A stretch of 64,000 nt of DNA from Bacteroidales bacterium UBA7258 (GTDB taxonomy: Bacteria > Bacteroidota > Bacteroidia > Bacteroidales > UBA932): positions 86,002-150,001 of the forward strand of contig DKSK01000009.1 of assembly GCA_002472565.1 (NCBI GenBank), given 5' to 3'. The position numbers and the translations under genes were made by a program. Under the pieces are notes generated by a model. It saw only the letters and a list, made by a program, of their open reading frames with translations, searched no databases and was not told the origin of the DNA. Shown in pieces: positions 26,690-36,378 of the stretch (positions are counted from its first letter, which is position 1; each line of letters starts with the position of its first letter).

Positions 26690-27703
26690 ATGAAACTTTA
26701 TCCATTGAAATTCAAGCCCTTCCTCCGCGTCATGGTATGGGGAGGAAACAAGATCGCCACTTTCAAGGGCATCCAGACCGACCTCGAAAAAGTCGGCGAA
26801 AGCTGGGAGATTTCCGCCGTGCCCGGCCATGAATCCATAGTCAAGGGGGGAGTTTTCGACGGCAGGAGCCTGACCTCTCTGGTCAAGGAATACAAGGGGA
26901 AGCTCGTTGGTGAGCATGTCTATGCCAAAGAAGGTGACCAGTTCCCTCTGCTCGTCAAATTCATCGATGCGAGGGACGATCTTTCTATCCAGGTCCATCC
27001 CGATGACGAACTGGCCAGGGCGAAATACGATTCTAAGGGTAAGACAGAGATGTGGTATGTCATAGGCGCCGAGGCTGGAGCCCATCTTCTCTCGGGACTC
27101 TCCGAAGCCATAAGTCCCGAAGAGTACGAGCGGAGGGTGGCCGACAATACTATCACCGACGTCCTCGCAAGTCATGAGGTCAAGCCGGGAGATGTCTTCT
27201 TCCTGCCTGCCGGCAGAATCCACGCTATCTGTTCCGGCTGCTTCCTTGCCGAGATTCAGGAGACCTCCGATGTCACATTCCGTATCTATGACTACGGCCG
27301 TCTCGGTCTTGACGGAAAGCCTCGCGAACTACATGTGGAGCAGGCCAAAGAAGCCATAGACTACAAGGTCTATCCTTCCTATAGGACTGAGTATGAGCCA
27401 CGTAAGGATGCCCCGGCCCGGGTCGTGGACTGCAAATTCTTTACTACCGATGTCTGGGATCTGGACAAGCCTGTACGCAAAGATCTTTCCGATATAGATT
27501 CTTTCCTTGTCGTGATCTGCGTCGGGGGAAAGGGAGAGCTTGTAGATGAGGAGGAAGGCGCCTGCGATTATTGCGGCCCGAGGAAGGAGAGAGTGTCTAT
27601 CCGTCAGGGCGAAACCGTCCTCATTCCGGCCTCCGCCAAGGGCGTGAACTTCATCCCTGCCGATGGCTCAAACCTCCGCATCGTGACAAGCTATATCCGC
27701 TGA
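26690..27703 (+). CDS. manA: Mannose-6-phosphate isomerase, class I
   Basis: 337 residues. Interconverts mannose-6-phosphate and fructose-6-phosphate in the cytoplasm. The zinc-site blocks are visible: QVHPDDELA and AGRIHAICSG, with KTEMWYVI between. It is 15 bases behind GH92 number 2, last gene of the mannose operon, and carries the released mannose (after phosphorylation) into glycolysis. It is of the short bacterial cupin type. Confidence 0.93.
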   Translation: MKLYPLKFKPFLRVMVWGGNKIATFKGIQTDLEKVGESWEISAVPGHESIVKGGVFDGRSLTSLVKEYKGKLVGEHVYAKEGDQFPLLVKFIDARDDLSIQVHPDDELARAKYDSKGKTEMWYVIGAEAGAHLLSGLSEAISPEEYERRVADNTITDVLASHEVKPGDVFFLPAGRIHAICSGCFLAEIQETSDVTFRIYDYGRLGLDGKPRELHVEQAKEAIDYKVYPSYRTEYEPRKDAPARVVDCKFFTTDVWDLDKPVRKDLSDIDSFLVVICVGGKGELVDEEEGACDYCGPRKERVSIRQGETVLIPASAKGVNFIPADGSNLRIVTSYIR

Positions 27704-27713
27704 AAAGGAGACT

Positions 27714-27739
27714 GTCCGCGCCAGATAGAGGGCGCGGAC
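27714..27739. terminator. Hairpin between manA and the convergent manC-like gene
   Basis: A perfect 9-bp stem (GTCCGCGCC at 27714-27722, GGCGCGGAC at 27731-27739) with an 8-base loop sits between two convergent genes. There is no T run behind it, so it may rely on strength of the stem and serve both directions. Confidence 0.55.
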
Positions 27740-27788
27740 TTAGAGAGATAAGGACCTGGATAAGGGGCGTCTGCCCGTCGAAAAAAAT

Positions 27789-28883
27789 CTAGCGGTATTT
27801 GTCGAAATCTGAGAAGGCTGTGCCCGAGACGAAGTCCCGGTAGGAATTCTCGTCCTTAGGACAGATCAGAAGAACGTCGGGGGTGTCAATCACCATCATT
27901 CCCTTCAGCCCCTTTATGGCCACGAGCCTTCCGGCCTTGTCCGAGAAGACGATATTGTCCCTGGCATCCTCGCAGAGGGCCTTGCCGCAGTGGACGGCAT
28001 TGCCGTTCTTGTCCTTCTTTAGGACTAAAGTCTCTATCTCGTTCCAGGTGTCCACATCCCGCCATCCGAAATCGGCGGGATAGAGCCAGGCCTTGTCCGT
28101 CTTTTCCATGACGGCGTAGTCTATCGAAATCTTGGGACAGTCGGTATAGGCCCTGTAGACGAAGGTCTGCTCGGCCTTTGTGCCGAAGGCTCCCTCCCAG
28201 CCGGAGAAGAGATGGGTGATTTCCGGTGCGTACTTCTCCATCTCTTCTTTTATCACGCGGGCCTGCCAGACAAAGATTCCGCTGTTCCAGTAGAATTCAC
28301 CGCTTTTGTAGAAAACCTCCGCCAGCTCCGCTGAAGGCTTTTCCGTGAATGTCTTGACCTTGACCGGCTTCCCGGACTTGAAGGCCCCGGCTCCTCCGGC
28401 GGCCTGGATATAGCCGTAATTCGGGTCCGGCCTGTCCGGCTTCACCCCGAGGGTGACGAGGATTTCGTGCCCGGCCGCGTAGTCCATGGCTGAAGCCAGA
28501 GCTTTCTTGAATCCATCCTCGTCCTTGACTATGATGTCGGAAGGAATCATGGCGATGGTGGCCTCGGGATTCTTCTTGAGCATGAAATAGGTGGAATAGA
28601 CGACGCAGGGCCCCGTCCTTTTCCCGTAAGGTTCGCGGATGATATTCTCCTCCGGCAGGAGCGGAATCTGCTCCCTTACCAGAGGGGCGTATTTCTCGAG
28701 AGTTATCACGTAGATGTTTTCGGCAGGTACTATCCCCAGGCAGCTGTCGTAAGAGGTTTTGACGAAGGAGTCTCCATTCTGCCCGAGTTCCAGGAACTGT
28801 TTCGGCCTGGCTTCCCTGCTGAGCGGCCACAAGGCATTGCTGGTGCCTCCGGCCATGATTATGCAATATTGGTTATTGTTCAT
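27789..28883 (-). CDS. manC: Mannose-1-phosphate guanylyltransferase-like protein
   Basis: 364 residues, the length of a single-domain GDP-mannose pyrophosphorylase. Family blocks are IMAGG at the N-terminus, PKQFLEL, FTEKP, WNSGIFVW and SIDYAVMEKT. Several usually fixed sites differ: the nucleotide loop reads AGGTSNALWPLSR rather than GxGxR, EPYGKRTGPC stands for the usual RNTAPC-type block, and GWRDVDTW for DVG[ST]W. It may still be active or have an altered substrate. It starts 26 bases behind yraN, at the end of the cdaA-mutS2-yraN run, and supplies GDP-mannose if active. Confidence 0.82.
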   Translation of the reverse strand: MNNNQYCIIMAGGTSNALWPLSREARPKQFLELGQNGDSFVKTSYDSCLGIVPAENIYVITLEKYAPLVREQIPLLPEENIIREPYGKRTGPCVVYSTYFMLKKNPEATIAMIPSDIIVKDEDGFKKALASAMDYAAGHEILVTLGVKPDRPDPNYGYIQAAGGAGAFKSGKPVKVKTFTEKPSAELAEVFYKSGEFYWNSGIFVWQARVIKEEMEKYAPEITHLFSGWEGAFGTKAEQTFVYRAYTDCPKISIDYAVMEKTDKAWLYPADFGWRDVDTWNEIETLVLKKDKNGNAVHCGKALCEDARDNIVFSDKAGRLVAIKGLKGMMVIDTPDVLLICPKDENSYRDFVSGTAFSDFDKYR

Positions 28884-28909
28884 ATGTGGAGAAATTCATG
28901 TGTGTCCTG

Positions 28910-29278
28910 TCAATAATATATAGGTGTGTAGGCATTGGGGATATATCTCACTTGGGCCTTTCCTCCTTCGAAGATGACCGAAACCACGTCAAGCCAGGCG
29001 TCTGAATCTCCCTGAGGCTTCATCTCCAGATAACGCCTTGCCGCGGCCGCGATGTTATGCCGCTTCTTTCCCCTCACGTTCTCCTCCGGTTCCGCCGCCA
29101 CCGGCGCAGTCCGGCTTTTTACCTCTACGAAATGTATGCCGTCAGGTGCGAGGCTGATTATATCAACCTCATAGCGGGCGGCTCTCCAGTTCCTTTCGAG
29201 AATTGTATGTCCGAGGCTTTCAAGATAGATGCAAGCCTCGTCCTCTCCCATCTTTCCTATCTTTCCACTGCTGTCCAT
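28910..29278 (-). CDS. YraN-family (UPF0102) endonuclease-like protein
   Basis: About 122 residues with the family order GKMGEDEA, ERNWR, YEVDII and HFVEVKSR, an endonuclease-like core whose role in cells is unsettled. ATG at 29278 is preferred to a GTG three bases earlier. It starts a few bases behind the mutS2 stop, so it is in the same operon. Confidence 0.9.
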   Translation of the reverse strand: MDSSGKIGKMGEDEACIYLESLGHTILERNWRAARYEVDIISLAPDGIHFVEVKSRTAPVAAEPEENVRGKKRHNIAAAARRYLEMKPQGDSDAWLDVVSVIFEGGKAQVRYIPNAYTPIYY

Positions 29279-29281
29279 CAC

Positions 29282-31813
29282 TTATCCGAAATTAACGATG
29301 GTGATGCCCGTGCCTCCGTACTGGACTTGTTCGTCCTTGACGGAAACCACGCCGGGAGTGCCGCGAAGCATCTTCTGAATCTCCTCTCTCAGGGCTCCCG
29401 TCCCCTTACCATGCAAGATCCTGACCTCGCCGATCCCAAGCATTATGGCGTCATCGACATAATTCTTGACGATCTCAAGCGCATCGTTGACCCTCTGCCC
29501 CCTGACGTCAATCTCGGGCTTGAAGTTGAGCTTCCGTTCGCGGACCGAGGCATCTTCAATCACCCTCGGGGCCTTTGGAAGATCCTTCACTGCGGCCTTG
29601 TATTCGTTGGACGAGATCCTCTCCACCTTGTCCGCCGGGACCTTGGTGGTCATGTTGCCTACGACAATGGTGACAGCCTTGGAGGATACCCTGGAGACCT
29701 CTCCCACCATGCCGGTATCTTTCACTCTGACCTTCTCCCCGACAGAAATAGGCCCGTTACGGAAAGCCTCCATATTGTTTCTCTCGGCCCGTTCGGCCAG
29801 CATCTTAGCCCTTTCCTCCGGAGTGGCCCGCCTTTCTTTTCTCTCCTGCTCCCTCCTCTGCCTCTCGTCCAGCTGGCGGAGCTTCTTATCGATGTAGTCC
29901 TCCCGTTCCTGCTCGTCCTTTCGTTTCTTCTCCCCGAGGGCGCTTACAAAGCCCTGAAGCTCCTTTCGCGCGGCCTGGGTCTTTTCCTTCTCTGCCTGAG
30001 ATTCGCGGATGGTGCGTATGGTATTCTCTACTTTCTTGTTGGCGCCTCTGACAATCTCCTCGGCCTCTTTCTTGGCCTGTCCCAGAATCTCCGCCCTGGT
30101 CTGCCTTATGTCCTCAAGCTCCTTCTGGTACTTTCCCGTGATGCTTTCGAGGGCCTTGTCCGTATTTCTTATCTTCTGGAGCTTCTCGTCAAGGGCGCGG
30201 CGGTTCCTGGCGATTTTCCTCAGATTCCTCTCCATCCCGACGTAGCCGTCACCGGCCCTCGACTCTGCATCCTTCACGAGTTCCTCCGGCAGACCCATCT
30301 TCCGGGCCAGCTCGAAGGCGAAGGAATTGCCTGGCAGACCCATCGTGAGCTTGAAAAGCGGGGCGATATTCGCCGCATCGAACTCCATGGCTCCGTTCGC
30401 CACTCCGCAGTCCTTGTCGGCGGCATATAGCTTGAGATTGGTATAATGCGTGGTGATGACTCCGTAGACTCCGCGCCTGTCGAATTCGCTCAATATCGCC
30501 TCGGCAATGGCGCCTCCGGCAGCCGGCTCTGTGCCGGAACCGAACTCGTCGATCAGCACCAGAGTCTTCGAGTCCGCCAGGGCCAGCATTGACTTCATGG
30601 CGAGAAGGAAGGAAGAATAGGTGCTCAGGTCGTTGTCGATGGACTGGCCGTCCCCAATGTCCACCATGATCCTGTCGAAAATCGTCAGCTCCGAGGTTTC
30701 CGAAGCCGGGATAAGCATCCCCCACTGGAACATGTACTGGAGCAGACCGGTGGTCTTCAGGCAGACAGACTTTCCTCCCGCGTTAGGCCCCGAAATCAGG
30801 AGAATGTGTTTGGAGGGCGTGAGGCTGAGGGTCAGCGGAACCACCTCCTTCCCCTCTTTGTGGAGGGCCTGTTCAAGGAGAGGATGTCTGGCCTTGCGTA
30901 AGTTGTGCTCCCCGTTCTGAGAAATGATAGGTTTCCCGGCCCTGAATTGGAGCGAGACCTGAGCCTTCGCCATAAGAAAGTCCATTTCTCCGATGAGCTT
31001 TGCATCTACCATCAGGTCAGGTATATATGGCCTGAGAAAATCGCTGAATACGGCCAGTATCCTCGCGATTTCCCTGGTCTCGGCGAAATGGAGCTCGCTG
31101 ATTTCGTTTTCGAGTTCTACGACTTCGGCCGGCTCTATGAAGGTGGTTTTGCCGCTGGCGCTCTGGTCATATACAAAACCCTGGATCTTCCTCTTGTTCG
31201 AAGAAGGCACAGGGATTAGAATCTTCCCGTCGCGCATGACGGCTGAGATTCCGGAGTCCACTACACCCTCATCCTGGGCCTGACGCAGCACGGCGGCCAC
31301 CCTCTTCGAGATGGCTCCCTCCTTGTCCTTCAGGTCCTTGCGGATTTTAAGCAGATCGTCTGAAGCCGTGTCCTTGATATCCCCGAACTTGTCGAGTATC
31401 TGGTCTATGCGGTCGTTCACGGCCTCGTAGTAGACAAGGCCGGAAGCAAGTTTCTTGAGATTCGGGTAGACGTTGTCCTTTATCCCGGTGAAGAAGGCGT
31501 TCAGCTTCCGCAGGGTGTCCAGCATGGTGCGGAGCTTTCCGAGGGAGAGGGTGTCTATGGCAGAGCCGGGATTCTGGAGAATCGAGAGAAAGCCCAGGCA
31601 GTCTATGAAGCCGTTGGAAGGAAACCGGTCCTCGAACATGGCCACGAGCCGCATCTCGTCCGTGAGCTCCAGCCTCTTTGAAATCTCCGCAGGGTCGGAA
31701 GAAAACGCCTCCTCCGCCGTCCTCTGGGCCGCATATTCAGTGCTGCATCGGTCCGAAATGGCCTTCCTTACCCTGTCAAAACCTAATTTCGCCTCTAATC
31801 TTCCGTCAAACAT
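29282..31813 (-). CDS. mutS2: MutS2-type ATPase/endonuclease
   Basis: About 843 residues. Core and lever regions, then the ABC-type ATPase with Walker A SGPNAGGKSVCLKTTG and Walker B VLIDEFGSGTEP, a long charged coiled coil (KKRKDEQEREDYIDKK), a KOW-like part (VGEKVRVKDTGMVGEV) and a C-terminal Smr domain (DVRGQRVNDAL, ILHGKGTGALR). MutS2 acts in recombination control or rescue of collided ribosomes. ATG 31813 (MFDGRLEAKLGF) is preferred to a start at 31852 that would overlap cdaA by 32 bases. Confidence 0.95.
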   Translation of the reverse strand: MFDGRLEAKLGFDRVRKAISDRCSTEYAAQRTAEEAFSSDPAEISKRLELTDEMRLVAMFEDRFPSNGFIDCLGFLSILQNPGSAIDTLSLGKLRTMLDTLRKLNAFFTGIKDNVYPNLKKLASGLVYYEAVNDRIDQILDKFGDIKDTASDDLLKIRKDLKDKEGAISKRVAAVLRQAQDEGVVDSGISAVMRDGKILIPVPSSNKRKIQGFVYDQSASGKTTFIEPAEVVELENEISELHFAETREIARILAVFSDFLRPYIPDLMVDAKLIGEMDFLMAKAQVSLQFRAGKPIISQNGEHNLRKARHPLLEQALHKEGKEVVPLTLSLTPSKHILLISGPNAGGKSVCLKTTGLLQYMFQWGMLIPASETSELTIFDRIMVDIGDGQSIDNDLSTYSSFLLAMKSMLALADSKTLVLIDEFGSGTEPAAGGAIAEAILSEFDRRGVYGVITTHYTNLKLYAADKDCGVANGAMEFDAANIAPLFKLTMGLPGNSFAFELARKMGLPEELVKDAESRAGDGYVGMERNLRKIARNRRALDEKLQKIRNTDKALESITGKYQKELEDIRQTRAEILGQAKKEAEEIVRGANKKVENTIRTIRESQAEKEKTQAARKELQGFVSALGEKKRKDEQEREDYIDKKLRQLDERQRREQERKERRATPEERAKMLAERAERNNMEAFRNGPISVGEKVRVKDTGMVGEVSRVSSKAVTIVVGNMTTKVPADKVERISSNEYKAAVKDLPKAPRVIEDASVRERKLNFKPEIDVRGQRVNDALEIVKNYVDDAIMLGIGEVRILHGKGTGALREEIQKMLRGTPGVVSVKDEQVQYGGTGITIVNFG

Positions 31814-31820
31814 CGCCTGT

Positions 31821-32705
31821 TCAGTTTTTCTCGTCCTGTCCCTTGTTTCCATCTGTCTGCGGGCGGGCTTCCTGCCCCGAAGCTTCGGTCTGTGAAGTCT
31901 GTCTGTCCTGGGAAAGCGAGGCGCCCAGCAGCAGTTTCAGTTCGTTGATATTGTTTATCCTCGTCAGTATTCCGGCATGCACATAATGGATGCTCCCAGT
32001 CTGTTCGGAGACCACGATCACATCGGCATCGCTTACCTCCGTGATTCCTATGGCCGCCTTGTGCCTCATTCCGAAATTGGCCGGAATGTCCGTCCTCTCG
32101 GTTATGGGAAGGGTGCAGCGGGCTGCCACTATCCTGTCCTTGACCATGACGACGGCTCCGTCGTGGAGAGGAGAATTTTTAAAGAAGAGATTCATGATGA
32201 GCCTTCGGTTAATGTCGGCGTCGATCCTGTCACCGGTCTCTATGACATAGCCAAGGTCGGTGTGGTGCGGAATCACGATAAGGGCCCCGCATTTCTCCCC
32301 GGCCATGGACCTGCATGCTTCCGTAATCTCGTTGACCGACTCGTTGTTGAGGGACTTCTCTTCCTTGATCCCGAAGAGTTTTCTGACGAAGCCGATGCCC
32401 TTGGAGCTCGAGTCGTTGCCAATCTTCATGAGGAAGTGCCTTATTTCAGGCTGGAAAATCACTATCAGGGCTATGACGCCGACATCGATGAAGGTGCTGA
32501 AGAGGGCGGACATGAGTTTCATGTTCAGCGCCTCGACGACGACCATGATCACGTAGAAAAGGATGACGGCGATGAAGATGCCGAGGGCCTGGGAGTGGCG
32601 GATCCACCTGAAGACGAAATAGATTATCAGGGCGACCAGAAGGACGTCCAGCACATCTGTGATCGAGAGGTCCAGAAAACCGAAAATTTCAAGAGCCAAA
32701 GCCAT
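31821..32705 (-). CDS. cdaA: Diadenylate cyclase CdaA
   Basis: 294 residues. Three N-terminal membrane spans, then the DAC domain that joins two ATP into cyclic di-AMP. The motif LHDGAVVM holds DGA; the second motif reads GMRHKAAIG, that is RHK where RHR is usual, a conservative change. ATG 32705 gives the usual MALALEIFGF start; the alternative 14 codons upstream would overlap the promoter. First gene of the cdaA-mutS2-yraN-manC run. Confidence 0.94.
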   Translation of the reverse strand: MALALEIFGFLDLSITDVLDVLLVALIIYFVFRWIRHSQALGIFIAVILFYVIMVVVEALNMKLMSALFSTFIDVGVIALIVIFQPEIRHFLMKIGNDSSSKGIGFVRKLFGIKEEKSLNNESVNEITEACRSMAGEKCGALIVIPHHTDLGYVIETGDRIDADINRRLIMNLFFKNSPLHDGAVVMVKDRIVAARCTLPITERTDIPANFGMRHKAAIGITEVSDADVIVVSEQTGSIHYVHAGILTRINNINELKLLLGASLSQDRQTSQTEASGQEARPQTDGNKGQDEKN

Positions 32706-32724
32706 TATCCTGTTTTCTTCTTTA

Positions 32725-32732
32725 CAAAGATA
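32725..32732 (-). promoter_or_regulatory. -7 box of the cdaA operon
   Basis: TATCTTTG on the minus strand (32732 to 32725) is a perfect -7 box 20 bases ahead of the cdaA ATG at 32705. No good TTTG lies at -33. Confidence 0.55.
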
Positions 32733-32809
32733 AGCAATCCGAGCCAATTTATCTATAAGTCTAAATGAGATTGAATTTTAAAAGGATTTAATTTTCTAAC
32801 AGAAAAAGA

Positions 32810-32839
32810 TTTGCATTAAAAATATTTTTACTAATTTCG
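32810..32839 (+). promoter_or_regulatory. Promoter of the susC-susD operon
   Basis: TTTG at 32810-32813 and TAATTTCG at 32832-32839 (one mismatch) lie 18 bases apart. Transcription would begin near 32846, about 60 bases ahead of the susC-like start. Confidence 0.65.
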
Positions 32840-32906
32840 CATTTGCAAACATCCCATAACCACTACGAGGCTTCTACAGAGACCTACTTTAACATACCAA
32901 ATACTT

Positions 32907-35900
32907 ATGCTTCACAGATCAACGCTTACTGCCTTAAGCTCGCTGGCATTGATTGCCGGTTTCAGCCTCGCGACGGGAGAATTCTCCGTGCAGGCGGCCG
33001 AAGCCCTCGAGCAACAGGCCCAGAAACAACTTGTCACAGGCACAGTTGTAGATTCTAACGGACAGCCAGTCGTCGGAGCCAATGTCTTCCAGCAAGGCAC
33101 TACTAACGGCGTCATGACAGATGCCAATGGGAACTTCTCTATCATGGTTACGGCAGGCTCAGTCATAGAAGTGTCCTTCATAGGATACAAGACTCAGACC
33201 TTCACTGCAAACACTACCAACGTAAGAATTGTCCTTCAGGATGACGCCGAGTTCTTGAATGAGAGCGTGGTCGTCGGCTACGGCATCCAGAAGAAGGAGA
33301 ACCTGACCGGCGCGGTTGCCTCCGTAGATGTCGGCAAGGCTCTCCAGGGCCGTCCTATCGCCGATGTCGGCCGCGGTCTCCAGGGGTCCACTCCAGGTCT
33401 TTCCGTCAGGGTGGGCACCGCCGAAGTCGGTTCCGACCCTATAATCAGAATCCGCGGGCAGGTCGGCTCTCTCAACGGTTCCGCCCAGCCGCTCATCCTC
33501 CTGGACAACGTAGAGATTCCTTCCCTCAACCTCGTCAATCCTGACGACGTGGAGAGTATCTCCGTCCTCAAGGATGCGGCCTCATCGTCGATCTACGGTG
33601 CCAAGGCGGCCTTCGGAGTAATCCTCATCACCACCAAGAAGGGATCTTCGGAATCGGACCATGTATCCGTATCCTATTCCGGCAACGTGGCCTTCGCCAA
33701 TATGGAGAAGAAGTACGAGATGGGTGACGTCGAGGCTCTCCACTACACCGTTGAGGCCGCCGAGCGTGTCGGTACCTACGATCCTGTAGGAGCCTTCTGG
33801 CTCGTCGACCGCGCGGCCTATAACGCAGCAGTCGCCTATAAGGAGAAATACGGTAACTCAACCCAGGATTCGCCTCTCACCTACGGGCGCGACTGGTATG
33901 TGGACGGCTCCAACCACAAGATCGGTGTCCGCACCTATGACCCTTACCATTACCTCGTCCGCAAAAACGCCCCGTCCCAGTCCCACAATGTCTCCATCTC
34001 CGGAAACAGAGGTGCCACTGACTATAACATCAGCCTCGCCTACCTCAACCAGACGGGCATGAACAAGACTACGGACAACGACTATTACGAGCGCTACAAT
34101 GCCAATACGAGGGTCAGCACCCAGATCAACAAGTGGCTGAAAGTCCATAGCGGCATGATGTTCACCAAGTCTACGAAGGCCTGGCCTTTCGCCACCAATT
34201 CGACCACGGCAGACGTCTGGTACTATGTTTACCGCTGGGGCCCTACTTATCCTCTCATCGATACGGACGAGAGCGGCAATGATGTCCGCACCGCGGCTTA
34301 CGAGTTCGGCGCCGCCAACAAGGCCGCTACGACCACGAAGTACACCAGCGTGAACGGAGGAGCGACCATTACTCCGCTTAAGAACTGGGACATCAACATC
34401 GACTACACGTACGCCAACAACAATGTCCAGACCCGTCAGCCGGGCACTACTTTCACAGGCGGCGACACCTGGTCCTCGGCGGTCAATATGCTTGACTCCA
34501 ATGGCGCCGTCTACGAGGTGCCGAACGAGTGGGCGGACTACAACAAGCTCGGCAACACCCTCGTAGCGAAGCAGCTCAAGAACTATACTTACCAGCCTAC
34601 TTCCTTCAACCGCATATATCAGGACAGCTACACTTCTCAGCGCCAGACCTGGAACATAACCTCGGACTACGCGCTCAATCTCTTCGGGGACCATCAATTC
34701 AACTTCCTGCTCGGATTCAACTCCGTATCCTATGACTATACCGGAGTCTGGGGTCAGAAGATGGATTTGATTGACATAAGCAACCCTCAGTTCGCCCTCG
34801 CGACCGGAACACAGACATCCGGAGGCAGCCAGTCATGGAGTTCGACCGCCGGCTTCTTCGGCAGAATCAATTACAATTATAAGGAGAAGTATCTCCTCGA
34901 GGCCAACCTCCGCTACGACGGCTCATCCAAATTCCCGACCGACATGCAGTGGAGATGGTTCCCGTCTGCATCTGCCGGATGGCGCGTCATGCAGGAGCCT
35001 TTCATGGCCTTCGCGAAGAATTATCTCACGGCCTGGAAGCTCCGCGCTTCCTGGGGCTCCATCGGAGACCAGTCAGTGCCTGGCTCCCTCTATATTCCTA
35101 CCATGGGCGCCACCTCTTCTAAAGGACAGTGGCTCCATGACGATATCCTCGACGTCTCCTTCTCGACCCCTGGCCTTGTCGCTTCCGACATCACCTGGCA
35201 GAAGATCGAGACACTCAACCTCGGTACCGACATGACCCTCTTTGGTCAGCTGGACCTCACCTTTGAGTGGTATCAGCGCACGACAAAGGACATGATCGTC
35301 CCTATGGAAGGCGTCGGCTACAACATCGGAGCCTCCGCTCCTTCAGGAAATTACGGTGAACTCCGCACCCGCGGCTGGGAACTCCAGGCAAGCTGGGGCC
35401 ACAGATTCGAGAACGGTATCAATCTTCACCTCACCGGAAGCATCTCCGATGCGAAGACAAAGATCACCGAGTACGGTACTCAAGCAAACAGCATCACCGG
35501 CTGGTATAAGGGCAAGACCTACGGCGAGATCTGGGGCTACAAGGTTGACCGGCTCTTCCAGAACGATGATTTCGCCCGTGACGCTTCAGGCAAACTCATA
35601 GTCCAGAAAGATGCCTATGGCCGTTATTATCAGTATGCCGAAGGAAAGAAATATGCGACCCAGGGCAAGATTACTTCCGGCAATCTCATCTCCGGTCCTG
35701 GCGACGTGAAGTTCAAGGACCTCAACAATGACGGCAAGATTGACAACGGCAAGCAGCTCGTAGATGATCATGGCGATCTGAGCGTAATCGGAAACACCAC
35801 CCCTCGCTATGAGTACAGCTTCCGCATCGATGCGGACTGGAAGGGCTTCGACCTTTCTGTCTTCCTCCAGGGTGTCGGAAAACGTGACATGTGGGGTTCT

Positions 35901-36362
35901 TCTTCAATGACCCTTCCTGGCTTCAACACTGCTGACGGAGCCATGGCCAAGGCCTTCACCGATGATTTCTGGTATGAGACCTACAATAGTGCAGGCGAGG
36001 TGATTGACGCCAATTATGACGCCAAGTACCCGAGGGCGGCCAACTGCGGCAACTCTAGTGTTTTCAACATGGTGGTCAACGACAGGTACCTGCTCAACAT
36101 GGCTTACCTCCGCATCAAGAATATCACCTTCGGCTACACGCTTCCTTCCAAGCTTACGCGCAAGGCCTATATCAGCAAGGCGCGCTTCTACGTCTCTCTC
36201 GAAAACTTCTTCACCTTCGACCATCTCCACGGACTTCCTGTAGATCCTGAGATTATCGCAGGCTACTCCTACCTGAACACTGACAATTACAACTCCGGCC
36301 GTGCGGGTGTCGGTTCTCCGGCATTCAAGACAGCTTCCTTCGGAGTACAGGTGACATTCTAA
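32907..36362 (+). CDS. SusC/RagA-family TonB-linked outer-membrane transporter
   Basis: 1151 residues. Signal peptide to about residue 31, carboxypeptidase-regulatory-like domain (LVTGTVVDSNGQPVVGANVF), the SusC mark SVVVGYGIQKKENLTGAV, the plug (VNPDDVESISVLKDAAS) and a 22-strand-type barrel ending GVQVTF with the terminal Phe. It imports large glycans or peptides together with the SusD partner 16 bases downstream. No enzyme of a glycan locus is adjacent on this strand, so the substrate cannot be named; the GH92/GH130 cluster is 5 kb away. Confidence 0.95.
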   Translation: MLHRSTLTALSSLALIAGFSLATGEFSVQAAEALEQQAQKQLVTGTVVDSNGQPVVGANVFQQGTTNGVMTDANGNFSIMVTAGSVIEVSFIGYKTQTFTANTTNVRIVLQDDAEFLNESVVVGYGIQKKENLTGAVASVDVGKALQGRPIADVGRGLQGSTPGLSVRVGTAEVGSDPIIRIRGQVGSLNGSAQPLILLDNVEIPSLNLVNPDDVESISVLKDAASSSIYGAKAAFGVILITTKKGSSESDHVSVSYSGNVAFANMEKKYEMGDVEALHYTVEAAERVGTYDPVGAFWLVDRAAYNAAVAYKEKYGNSTQDSPLTYGRDWYVDGSNHKIGVRTYDPYHYLVRKNAPSQSHNVSISGNRGATDYNISLAYLNQTGMNKTTDNDYYERYNANTRVSTQINKWLKVHSGMMFTKSTKAWPFATNSTTADVWYYVYRWGPTYPLIDTDESGNDVRTAAYEFGAANKAATTTKYTSVNGGATITPLKNWDINIDYTYANNNVQTRQPGTTFTGGDTWSSAVNMLDSNGAVYEVPNEWADYNKLGNTLVAKQLKNYTYQPTSFNRIYQDSYTSQRQTWNITSDYALNLFGDHQFNFLLGFNSVSYDYTGVWGQKMDLIDISNPQFALATGTQTSGGSQSWSSTAGFFGRINYNYKEKYLLEANLRYDGSSKFPTDMQWRWFPSASAGWRVMQEPFMAFAKNYLTAWKLRASWGSIGDQSVPGSLYIPTMGATSSKGQWLHDDILDVSFSTPGLVASDITWQKIETLNLGTDMTLFGQLDLTFEWYQRTTKDMIVPMEGVGYNIGASAPSGNYGELRTRGWELQASWGHRFENGINLHLTGSISDAKTKITEYGTQANSITGWYKGKTYGEIWGYKVDRLFQNDDFARDASGKLIVQKDAYGRYYQYAEGKKYATQGKITSGNLISGPGDVKFKDLNNDGKIDNGKQLVDDHGDLSVIGNTTPRYEYSFRIDADWKGFDLSVFLQGVGKRDMWGSSSMTLPGFNTADGAMAKAFTDDFWYETYNSAGEVIDANYDAKYPRAANCGNSSVFNMVVNDRYLLNMAYLRIKNITFGYTLPSKLTRKAYISKARFYVSLENFFTFDHLHGLPVDPEIIAGYSYLNTDNYNSGRAGVGSPAFKTASFGVQVTF

Positions 36363-36378
36363 CATAGGAGACTTTATC

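Noticed and set aside
29057..30430. 457-codon plus-strand open frame opposite mutS2/yraN
   Set aside because: Antisense shadow of two certain genes; Leu-rich composition arises from the reverse of Glu/Lys codons.
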